Assembly (NCBI GenBank): GCA_958349075.1
Contig: CATWBR010000185.1
Location: 1 to 8,445, forward strand
Direction: 5' to 3'
Length of the DNA: 8,445 nt
DNA from: an uncultured Clostridium sp.
GTDB taxonomy: Bacteria; Bacillota; Clostridia; Lachnospirales; Lachnospiraceae
The stretch's first letter is position 1. Each line of letters opens with the position of its first letter. The translations under genes and the position numbers were made by a program. Below, one piece after another: positions 1-6,181 of this stretch. The notes beneath the pieces are model-generated. The model was not told the origin of the DNA, did not search any database, and saw only the letters and a list, made by a program, of their open reading frames with translations.

Positions 1-40
1 ATAGACAACATGTTCAAAAATGAAACAGTTGATATGCGGC

Positions 41-49
41 AGGAAAGGA
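41..49 (+). promoter_or_regulatory. Ribosome binding site that sets the kinase start
   Basis: AGGAAAGGA lies six bases before the ATG at 56. It supports that start over the in-frame ATG at 20, which would add 12 residues with no resemblance to the family N-terminus. No convincing promoter is visible in bases 1-40, so transcription may start upstream of the window. Confidence 0.7.
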
Positions 50-55
50 AACAAT

Positions 56-1357
56 ATGGTGAAATTACTGATAATCGCAGATGATTTCACGGGCGCACTG
101 GATACAGGAGTACAGTTCGCGGCAGGTGGAGCAGAGACAAGAGTAGTGACCAATACGGAATATAATTTCGACAGCGCGGATGGGCAGGTACAGGTTCTGG
201 TTCTGGATGCCGAGACAAGGCATCTGAGCCGGGAAGAAGCCTATCAGGTTGTTTTCCATATTACTGAAAGAGCATATAAGAGTGGGATTCCATTTATATA
301 CAAGAAAACAGATTCCGCACTCAGAGGAAACGTCGGGAGCGAACTCAAAGCAGTTCTTGATGCCACCAGGCAGACCTCCCTCCAATTTCTTCCCGCGTTT
401 CCAAGGATGAACCGGGTGACCAGAAATGGAATCCACTATATCGACGGGATTCCGGTTCACGAGAGTGTATTTGGAAAGGATCCGTTTGAGCCGGTTCTGT
501 ATTCGGGCATACCGGAGATTATAGGAAAAGACGTCCCCTCAACGGTGGTGCGGAACATGAATGAATGGAGCAGGGTTCCGGGAATCATGATTTACGATAC
601 CTCCAGCGAGGAGGAGATGAGGGAACAGGGAAAATTCCTGATGGAGAAAGACGAGCTTCACATCATGGCCGGATGCGCCGGATTTGCAGGGGTTCTCCCC
701 TCGCTGCTGGGACTGAAAGGCAGCGGGAGGAAGAAGGTGGCGATGACCGGAAACTTCCTCGTCGCATGCGGCAGTGTGAATCCTATCACGAGAGGGCAGC
801 TTGATTACGCCGAAAAGCACGGTTTTAAGAGAATCAGGATGACGCCGGAGCAGAAGCTGAAAGCCGGATATTATCAGACACCGGAAGGGAAAGCGGTTCT
901 GCTGCACTGGAAAGACATTTGCAGCCGGAACGCCTGCAGCATCATAGATACCAATGACCTGCCGGGGCAGAATGAAACACTTAAGTACGCCGAGGCACAG
1001 GGAATTACGATGGGAGAGCTGAGAGTCAGGATTTCCTCCACTCTGGGATATGTGGTAAAGGAGCTGATTGGAATGGGGCTTGATACCACACTTTTGATCA
1101 CGGGAGGTGACTGCCTGACCGGTTTTATGAAACACATCGGCCGTGAGGAGATAGCGCCTGTGCGCGAAATGGCGCCGGGAACGGTGCTCTCGGGCATTGA
1201 GATAGGAGACAAAACATTTGCAGTCATATCCAAGTCCGGAGGGTTCGGAAGCAGCACCCTGATGGCGGATTTAGCCGGAATTATTACGGAAAATGCGGAA
1301 GAGACAAGACAGGATAAGAAAGAGGAGAAAAAGTATGTTAACACAGTATACGCTTAA
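56..1357 (+). CDS. Four-carbon acid sugar kinase (DUF1537 / OtnK-DtnK family)
   Basis: This 433-residue cytoplasmic protein is predicted to phosphorylate a C4 sugar acid (D-threonate, D-erythronate or a relative) with ATP, giving the 4-phosphate. The N-terminal substrate-binding domain shows ADDFTGA at residues 8-14 and KKTDSALRGN at 83-92, followed by the conserved FLPAFPRMNR segment from 111. The C-terminal nucleotide-binding domain shows GSVNPITRGQ at 239-248, TGGD at 349-352 and KSGGFGS at 393-399. Length is normal for the family and no key motif is missing. The start at 56 is chosen because a good ribosome binding site precedes it and the protein then begins MVKLLIIADD, as family members do. 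The charged C-terminal tail overlaps the next gene by 23 bases, which suggests translational coupling. The PdxA-family gene at 3536 encodes the enzyme expected to act on its product. The exact substrate cannot be read from sequence. Confidence 0.92.
   Translation: MVKLLIIADDFTGALDTGVQFAAGGAETRVVTNTEYNFDSADGQVQVLVLDAETRHLSREEAYQVVFHITERAYKSGIPFIYKKTDSALRGNVGSELKAVLDATRQTSLQFLPAFPRMNRVTRNGIHYIDGIPVHESVFGKDPFEPVLYSGIPEIIGKDVPSTVVRNMNEWSRVPGIMIYDTSSEEEMREQGKFLMEKDELHIMAGCAGFAGVLPSLLGLKGSGRKKVAMTGNFLVACGSVNPITRGQLDYAEKHGFKRIRMTPEQKLKAGYYQTPEGKAVLLHWKDICSRNACSIIDTNDLPGQNETLKYAEAQGITMGELRVRISSTLGYVVKELIGMGLDTTLLITGGDCLTGFMKHIGREEIAPVREMAPGTVLSGIEIGDKTFAVISKSGGFGSSTLMADLAGIITENAEETRQDKKEEKKYVNTVYA
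1321..1327 (+). promoter_or_regulatory. Ribosome binding site inside the kinase gene for the dehydrogenase
   Basis: AGAGGAG lies inside the last codons of the kinase gene, seven bases before the ATG at 1335. It decides that start over the in-frame ATG at 1293, which would add 14 highly charged residues that are simply kinase sequence read in another frame. Confidence 0.7.
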
Positions 1358-2489
1358 AATGCCGCACGCAGTGTACAGCGGCGAGAACGCCTTAAATCAT
1401 ATGGCCGCCGTCATGAGCGCCGATACAAAGAAAATCGCCGTATTTACCGATAAGGGAATTATCGGAGCAGGACTTCTAAGCCTGCCGCTTGAAAAAATAA
1501 AAGAGACCGGCAAAGAGTATGTAATTTTCGACGACCTTGCGGCGGAACCCACCTACGGACAGGCGCAGGCGGTTGTCGATGAGTTTAAGAAATCGGGAGC
1601 CGACTTTATAGTAGCGGTCGGCGGAGGCAGTGTGATGGATACGGCGAAGCTGGCTTCCGTCCTGGCAACCGATGAGTACGGTGTAAAAGAACTTCTAGAC
1701 AATCCGGGAATGGCCAGGAAATGCGTAAAAACCCTGATGATACCGACCACAGCCGGCACAGGAGCGGAGGCAACGCCGAACGCCATTGTGGCAGTGCCTG
1801 AGAAGGAGTTAAAGGTTGGAATTGTAAATGACAATATGATCGCCGATTACGTCATATTGGATGCGGTTATGATTAAGGATCTGCCGAGGAAAATTGCGGC
1901 ATCCACCGGAGTGGACGCCCTGTGCCATGCGGTTGAGTGTTTCACGTCTAATAAGAAGAATCCGTTCAGTGATATTTTTGCTCTTCAGGCATTCGAAATG
2001 ATTATGAAGAACATCGAAAAAGCCTGCGATGATCCGGAAGCGCTGAAGGAGAAGAATAACATGCTGATTGCATCCTTCTACGCGGGAGTTGCCATCACTG
2101 CGTCGGGAACCACGGCGGTCCATGCGCTTTCCTACCCGCTGGGCGGCAAATACCACATTCCCCATGGCGTTTCCAATGCGGTTTTGCTGGCTCCGGTCAT
2201 GAAGTTCAACGAACCGGTCTGCCGGGAACTTTTTGCGGAGGCCTACGACAGACTTGCTCCGGATGCCGGTGCAAAGACGGCCGGTGAAAAATCGGCGTGG
2301 GTTGTAAACAGGATGGATGAGATTGTGGAGCATTTGAACATCCCCAAGAGCCTGAAGGAATTCGGCATCGGCGATGAGGATCTGGATGCCCTGGTCACAG
2401 CGGGTATGGATGTACAGAGACTCCTTGTCAACAATATGAGAACGGTAACGGCAGAGGACGCCAGGAATATATATCTTGAAATTATGTAG
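1335..2489 (+). CDS. Iron-containing alcohol dehydrogenase (group III)
   Basis: This 384-residue protein belongs to the FucO / 1,3-propanediol dehydrogenase group of NAD(P)-dependent, metal-dependent alcohol dehydrogenases, which interconvert short-chain aldehydes and alcohols. The N-terminal Rossmann-like domain has the signature GGGSVMDTAK at residues 96-105 and PTTAGTGAEAT at 137-147. The C-terminal helical domain carries all four expected metal ligands: Asp194, His198, His263 and His277. Length is typical. It overlaps the kinase gene and is followed by a 103-base gap before the aldolase gene. Substrate is unknown. In this operon it may reduce an aldehyde released by the aldolase or oxidise a hydroxy-acid intermediate, but that is inference from context. 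It is not the dehydrogenase family normally found in L-threonate pathways (LtnD is related to 3-hydroxyisobutyrate dehydrogenase). Confidence 0.93.
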   Translation: MLTQYTLKMPHAVYSGENALNHMAAVMSADTKKIAVFTDKGIIGAGLLSLPLEKIKETGKEYVIFDDLAAEPTYGQAQAVVDEFKKSGADFIVAVGGGSVMDTAKLASVLATDEYGVKELLDNPGMARKCVKTLMIPTTAGTGAEATPNAIVAVPEKELKVGIVNDNMIADYVILDAVMIKDLPRKIAASTGVDALCHAVECFTSNKKNPFSDIFALQAFEMIMKNIEKACDDPEALKEKNNMLIASFYAGVAITASGTTAVHALSYPLGGKYHIPHGVSNAVLLAPVMKFNEPVCRELFAEAYDRLAPDAGAKTAGEKSAWVVNRMDEIVEHLNIPKSLKEFGIGDEDLDALVTAGMDVQRLLVNNMRTVTAEDARNIYLEIM

Positions 2490-2592
2490 CAGATGAGGAT
2501 AGAGCGGACAGAAGCAGTCCGGAAACCGTCCGAGGGACAAACGGCAATCCGCCGGAACCGGAGACGGGAGAAGAACAGGAGGAGAGCAGAAA
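2490..2592 (+). other. 103-base spacer between dehydrogenase and aldolase genes
   Basis: This is one of the two long gaps inside the gene run. It contains a weak hairpin, CGGAC at 2505-2509 pairing with GTCCG at 2517-2521 around a 7-base loop, with no T run after it. The 3' end is purine-rich and holds a strong ribosome binding site, AGGAGGAG at 2577-2584, eight bases before the aldolase ATG. I see no clear promoter and no terminator, so the genes on either side are probably cotranscribed. Confidence 0.4.
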
Positions 2593-3495
2593 ATGAAGAA
2601 GGTAGAGATTAAAGGAATAATCCCGCCAATCGTAACGCCGATGAACGAAGATGAGTCCATCAACGGACAGGAGCTGCGCAATCAGGTAAACCGTCAGATT
2701 AAAGGCGGCGTACACGGATTATTCCCATTCGGAACAAACGGTGAGGGATACATATTAAACGAGAAAGAAAAAGAGGAAGTTTTGAGCATCGTAATCGATG
2801 AGACGAAGGGACGCGTTCCGGTCTATGCGGGAACGGGCTGCATCAGCACAAAGGATACCATCCGGCAGTCACAGATGGCAAAATCCCTGGGTGCGGATGT
2901 ACTCTCCATCATCACACCGTCATTTGCTGCGGCTTCCCAGAATGAACTTTACGAGCATTACAAAGCGGTGGCAGAGGCTGTGGATATGCCCATTGTGTTA
3001 TATAACATTCCGGCCAGAACGGGGAACGCCCTGGCTCCGGCAACCGTGGCGCGCCTAAGCAGAATTGAAAATATCGTGGGAGCAAAGGACAGCTCCGGAA
3101 ACTTTGACAATATGCTCCAGTACATTGAGCAGACGAGGGAGCGCGGTGATTTTGCAGTGCTTTCCGGCAATGATTCCCTGATTCTGTGGAACCTCCTGGC
3201 GGGGGGGACCGGCGGCATCGCAGGCTGCGCAAACGTATTTCCGGAGGTTATGGCCTCCATCTACAATTACTTTGTGGCAGGCGACCTGGAAAATGCAAGA
3301 AAGGCCCAGGACAGTATCCGTTCCTTCAGGGGATGTTTCAAATACGGAAACCCCAACACCATTGTGAAGACGGCCGTAAACCTGCTGGGATATCCGGTAG
3401 GAAAGTGCCGCGCCCCGTTTAACCAGGTTCCGGAAGAAGGAATTGAGGCTCTTAAAAAGGTCCTGGCCGAAAACCACGAAAAAGGGATGTGCTGA
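2593..3495 (+). CDS. Dihydrodipicolinate synthase-family aldolase/dehydratase (DapA/NanA superfamily)
   Basis: This 300-residue (beta/alpha)8-barrel enzyme forms a Schiff base with a 2-keto acid, normally pyruvate or a 2-keto-3-deoxy acid. The Schiff-base lysine is Lys165 in GAKDSSGN, the catalytic tyrosine is Tyr137 in LYNIPARTG, and Arg142 matches Arg138 of E. coli DapA. The carboxylate-binding loop reads GTNGEG at 47-52 rather than GTTGE. The segment matching TPYYNRPSQ of E. coli DapA reads TPSFAAASQ (108-116), so Tyr107 of the DapA proton relay is Phe111 here. That and the catabolic neighbourhood argue against lysine biosynthesis and for cleavage or dehydration of a sugar-derived 2-keto acid. 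A 2-keto-3-deoxy acid aldolase is my preferred role, but the substrate is not determined by sequence. The start has an excellent AGGAGGAG site; length is standard. Confidence 0.9.
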   Translation: MKKVEIKGIIPPIVTPMNEDESINGQELRNQVNRQIKGGVHGLFPFGTNGEGYILNEKEKEEVLSIVIDETKGRVPVYAGTGCISTKDTIRQSQMAKSLGADVLSIITPSFAAASQNELYEHYKAVAEAVDMPIVLYNIPARTGNALAPATVARLSRIENIVGAKDSSGNFDNMLQYIEQTRERGDFAVLSGNDSLILWNLLAGGTGGIAGCANVFPEVMASIYNYFVAGDLENARKAQDSIRSFRGCFKYGNPNTIVKTAVNLLGYPVGKCRAPFNQVPEEGIEALKKVLAENHEKGMC

Positions 3496-3535
3496 CGGAG
3501 TGGAAAATGAAATGAAAGACTGGAAAGGGAGATAA

Positions 3536-4585
3536 ATGGCTGAGAGATTAATTCTTGGAATTACAATGGGAGACCCGGCCGGCATCGGACCGGAGATTAC
3601 CGTTAAGGCCCTGGCTAAGAAAGAAATCTACGACGAGTGCCGCCCTCTTGTAATCGGTGATGCCTCCGTTATGGAGGAAGCCGCTAAGATTGTGGGGAGA
3701 GAGGATATTAAAATCCGCGCGGTACAGTCGGCCGGCGAGGCGGAATATGAGTTTGGGACCATAGACGTCTATGATATGAAGCTGATGGATGTGAATACCC
3801 TGGAGCGCGGTAAGGTATCCGCGGCGGCGGGGGACGCGGCATTCCAATATGTAAAAAAGGTGATAGAGCTGGCCATGGCCGGTGAGATAGATGCAACGGT
3901 TACAAATGCATTTAACAAGGAGGCGGTGAATTTGGCGGGCCATCACTATTCCGGCCACACCGAAATTTATGCGGATTTCACCGGGACCAGAAAATATACG
4001 ATGATGCTTGCCCACGAGAATTTGAGAGTGGTTCACGTATCCACCCACGTTTCACTCAGGGAAGCCTGTGACAGGGTGAAAAAAAACAGGGTGCTGGAAG
4101 TTATAAGAATCGCCCACCAGGCATGTAAAGACCTGGGAATTGAGAACCCAAAAGTGGGGGTGGCGGGCCTCAACCCGCACAGCGGTGAGAACGGAATGTT
4201 CGGCCGTGAGGAGATTGATGAAATCATACCGGCTATTGAAGAAGCGGTGAAAGAGGGAATCCGGGCGGAAGGCCCTGTGCCTCCGGACACGGTCTTCTCC
4301 AAGGCGAGGGGCGGATGGTATGATATCGTAGTGGCTATGTACCACGACCAGGGACATATCCCGTTAAAGGTTGTCGGTTTTGTTTATAACGAAAAAGAAA
4401 AAAAATGGGATGCGGTTGCAGGGGTCAACATTACTTTGGGACTTCCGATTGTAAGGTCATCCGTAGACCATGGGACTGCCTTTGATCAGGCGGGCCTCGG
4501 CATAGCAAATGAACTCAGCCTGGTAAATGCCATTGATTACGGCGTAAAACTGGCAAAGGGAAGTAAAGAAAAAAAAGGAGAATAG
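3536..4585 (+). CDS. pdxA: PdxA-family 4-phospho-acid dehydrogenase, probably catabolic PdxA2
   Basis: This 349-residue cytoplasmic enzyme belongs to the 4-hydroxythreonine-4-phosphate dehydrogenase family. The N-terminus has GITMGDPAGIGPE at 8-20, and GHTE at 140-143 lies in the substrate site. The three divalent-metal histidines are His171 (VSTHVSL), His215 (NPHSGENG) and His270 (MYHDQGH). The C-terminal NITLGLPIVRSSVDHGTAFD block is intact. Family knowledge: PdxA acts in pyridoxal phosphate synthesis, whereas PdxA2 paralogues oxidise 4-phospho-D-threonate or 4-phospho-D-erythronate, and the product decarboxylates to dihydroxyacetone phosphate. The DUF1537 kinase and TRAP transporter in the same operon, and the absence of other vitamin B6 genes here, favour PdxA2. 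AAAGGGAG at 3524-3531 sits only four bases before the ATG, a slightly short spacing. An in-frame ATG at 3512 is cut off by a TAA immediately before 3536. Confidence 0.9.
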   Translation: MAERLILGITMGDPAGIGPEITVKALAKKEIYDECRPLVIGDASVMEEAAKIVGREDIKIRAVQSAGEAEYEFGTIDVYDMKLMDVNTLERGKVSAAAGDAAFQYVKKVIELAMAGEIDATVTNAFNKEAVNLAGHHYSGHTEIYADFTGTRKYTMMLAHENLRVVHVSTHVSLREACDRVKKNRVLEVIRIAHQACKDLGIENPKVGVAGLNPHSGENGMFGREEIDEIIPAIEEAVKEGIRAEGPVPPDTVFSKARGGWYDIVVAMYHDQGHIPLKVVGFVYNEKEKKWDAVAGVNITLGLPIVRSSVDHGTAFDQAGLGIANELSLVNAIDYGVKLAKGSKEKKGE

Positions 4586-4593
4586 TGGAGGAA
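4581..4593 (+). promoter_or_regulatory. Repeated ribosome-binding leader, copy 1
   Basis: AATAGTGGAGGAA spans the stop codon of the PdxA-family gene (TAG at 4583-4585) and provides the GGAGG site for the binding-protein gene at 4599. The identical 13 bases recur at 5830-5842 before the permease gene. Confidence 0.6.
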
Positions 4594-4598
4594 AAACT

Positions 4599-5735
4599 AT
4601 GAAAAAGAGCATGAAAAAACTGTTATCCGTAGCATTAGCAGCTACAATGGTATTGGGCCTTTCAGGATGCAACGACGGCAGCAGCCAGACGGCGGGAACG
4701 ACAGCTCCGGCGGCGGAAGCGGCAGGCACGGCAGCTCCGGCAGCAGACGGCGCAGAGACGGAAGCTGCGGGGGCATCGGCAAAAGCAGAACCTGCAAACG
4801 CCGGTTTAAACGCAAATATCTTATTCGCAACGCATGAAGTTGGAACGAGCAACTATAACCTGTCCGCAGAGCTTGCAAAGCTGTGGGAGGAGAATGGAAT
4901 CGGCACGGTAGACGTACAGCCGATTTCCCCAGGAGGAATGGGCGCTCCTTACCTGTTTGAGCAGGGCAAGACGGACGTCTCTTTCATTAATGGCGCTCCT
5001 GCAAAATGGGCATTTGAAGAGGGGACACTGGGCAAACCTCCTGTAAAGGGCTACTCGGCCATGATCGGCGGACTCACCAATGTTTCGGCTGTAAACTTCA
5101 TGACAAAAGCATTTATGGATAAATACAATGTGCAGACAGTGGAAGAAGCTATCAGACAGAAACTTCCAATCCGCATTGGCTGCAGCCCGGTAGGTTCCAT
5201 GGATAATGAAGTGGTACAGATTTTACTTCAGTACCTGGGCGTGACGGAAGATGACATCAAATCCTGGGGCGGCGATGTAGTGCACGGCGGCGGTTCCGAC
5301 CTTTCCGCAATGGTAAAGGACGGCAAGTTAGACTTCATGCTTGACCATACATCCATCAACTCATCCACAATGACAGAGATTGCCATGACATGTGACGTTC
5401 ACTTCAACCAGTGGGAAGAAGCGACACTTGACTACTTTGTAAACGAAAAAGGATTCCAGAGAATTGAAATTCCGGCAAATTCCTGGAAGGGACAGACCGA
5501 AGTGATTATCAATGCCGGAACACCGGACTGCTTATTTGTAAAAGAAGACCTCGACGAAGATGTTGTTTACTGGATGACAAAGACAATGTGCGAGAACAGG
5601 GATTACCTTGTATCCGTACTGGCATCCATCGAACCGTTCGACCCTGCAACATGCTGGGAATCTGAGAAAGTCGGCGGACTTGAGCTTCATCCGGGCGCTG
5701 AGAAATACTTTAAAGAAGCAGGATACATTAAGTAA
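4599..5735 (+). CDS. TAXI-family TRAP transporter substrate-binding lipoprotein
   Basis: This 378-residue protein is the extracytoplasmic solute receptor of a TRAP transporter and would hand its ligand to the membrane permease encoded next. Residues 1-24 form a lipoprotein signal: a MKKSMKKLL basic start, a hydrophobic core, and the lipobox LSGC with the lipidated cysteine at 24. Residues about 25-66 are an Ala/Thr/Gly/Glu-rich linker. The TAXI fold follows from about 70, beginning NILFATHEVGTSNYNLSAEL, with the FEQGKTDVSFING and IRIGCSPVGSMDNEV segments typical of the family. The gene starts 13 bases after the PdxA-family stop with a strong GGAGG site. An alternative ATG at 4611 lies inside the signal peptide. 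Known TAXI proteins bind small carboxylates, which fits an acid sugar here, but the ligand cannot be deduced. No damage to the frame is seen. Confidence 0.9.
   Translation: MKKSMKKLLSVALAATMVLGLSGCNDGSSQTAGTTAPAAEAAGTAAPAADGAETEAAGASAKAEPANAGLNANILFATHEVGTSNYNLSAELAKLWEENGIGTVDVQPISPGGMGAPYLFEQGKTDVSFINGAPAKWAFEEGTLGKPPVKGYSAMIGGLTNVSAVNFMTKAFMDKYNVQTVEEAIRQKLPIRIGCSPVGSMDNEVVQILLQYLGVTEDDIKSWGGDVVHGGGSDLSAMVKDGKLDFMLDHTSINSSTMTEIAMTCDVHFNQWEEATLDYFVNEKGFQRIEIPANSWKGQTEVIINAGTPDCLFVKEDLDEDVVYWMTKTMCENRDYLVSVLASIEPFDPATCWESEKVGGLELHPGAEKYFKEAGYIK
4695..4754 (+). repeat. Two-copy 30-base tandem repeat in the lipoprotein linker
   Basis: Units 4695-4724 and 4725-4754 match at about 23 of 30 positions and encode GTTAPAAEAA then GTAAPAADGA. 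The repeat lies in the flexible linker between the lipidated cysteine and the receptor domain, so copy number is probably free to vary. Confidence 0.6.
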
Positions 5736-5741
5736 ATAATT

Positions 5742-5772
5742 AATGAAAAGCAAGTTTATCAGACTTTTCATT
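5742..5772 (+). promoter_or_regulatory. Perfect 9-bp hairpin after the binding-protein gene
   Basis: AATGAAAAG (5742-5750) is exactly complementary to CTTTTCATT (5764-5772) around a 13-base loop. It begins seven bases after the binding-protein stop. It is AT-rich and lacks a trailing T run, so I do not call it a terminator. It may protect the 3' end of a processed transcript. Confidence 0.5.
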
Positions 5773-5792
5773 GCCAATCAATAAAAAGCTCG

Positions 5793-5822
5793 GAAGGGAG
5801 CTTGCAAAAGCCGGCTCCCTTC
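5793..5822 (+). promoter_or_regulatory. GC-rich 9-bp hairpin between binding-protein and permease genes
   Basis: GAAGGGAGC (5793-5801) pairs perfectly with GCTCCCTTC (5814-5822) around a 12-base loop. The bases after it on the + strand are GCTGAAAAAT, not a T run, so full termination is unlikely. Its position just before the permease ribosome binding site fits an attenuating or RNA-stabilising element that keeps receptor expression above permease expression, as in many transporter operons. That role is inferred. Confidence 0.6.
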
Positions 5823-5829
5823 GCTGAAA

Positions 5830-5842
5830 AATAGTGGAGGAA
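5830..5842 (+). promoter_or_regulatory. Repeated ribosome-binding leader, copy 2
   Basis: AATAGTGGAGGAA is identical to 4581-4593 and supplies the GGAGG site for the permease ATG at 5849. It confirms that the true permease start lies in the upstream frame, ahead of the frameshift. Confidence 0.6.
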
Positions 5843-5848
5843 TGAATT

Positions 5849-6181
5849 ATGAGTGAAGCGAATGCCCTGAACCAGGATACAAAGCCAGTTAGCAAATTCG
5901 CAAGCCTTCCAAAGTGGAGATATGCATCTTTAGTTGTACTTTCCGTAGTATTGATTGCTTTCCAATTGTATATTGCATTGGTGAGGCCGCTTGATAAATG
6001 GATTCAGGTGCCGATTCACCTTTGTCTGGCTCTGGCAATCGCCTTTATTCACAAACCTGTTGCGGATAAGTGCAAAACTCCGGCAACGAAAGCACTTGGA
6101 TATTTTCCTGCTTGCAGGAGTTGCGTTCTGTGCCTATTACTTTATATCAAACTTAAATTACCTGCAGAACCGTATTTATAA
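5849..6181 (+). CDS. 5' open frame of the broken TRAP permease
   Basis: This 110-residue frame has the good GGAGG leader and holds the true N-terminus with two membrane segments. From about residue 76 onward it reads out-of-frame sequence (PACRSCVLC and on) to TAA at 6179-6181. It cuts the small-subunit domain in half, so it is unlikely to be a functional separate subunit. Confidence 0.6.
   Translation: MSEANALNQDTKPVSKFASLPKWRYASLVVLSVVLIAFQLYIALVRPLDKWIQVPIHLCLALAIAFIHKPVADKCKTPATKALGYFPACRSCVLCLLLYIKLKLPAEPYL

Noticed and set aside
7..14. AACATGTT palindrome near the window start as a possible operator
   Set aside because: Eight bases of self-complementarity with no extension is too short to distinguish from chance.
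2493..2612. Short + strand open frame of about 38 codons in the spacer before the aldolase gene
   Set aside because: It is almost all Arg/Glu/Lys/Asn from purine-rich leader sequence, lacks its own ribosome binding site, and runs into the aldolase gene out of frame.
1809..2681. Long minus-strand open frame of 290 codons opposite the dehydrogenase gene
   Set aside because: It is a shadow of the well-supported + strand gene, with no recognisable motifs, and extends antisense into the aldolase gene.
3512..3535. Seven-codon mini-ORF ending directly before the PdxA-family ATG (TAAATG)
   Set aside because: It has no clear ribosome binding site, and an ORF this short is expected by chance; leader-peptide function is unsupported.
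6074..6100. Programmed +1 ribosomal frameshift in the permease gene
   Set aside because: There is no in-frame stop at the shift site, no recognised slippery +1 signal such as CTTTGA, and no reason for a fused permease to need one; mutation or sequence error is simpler, though not excluded.
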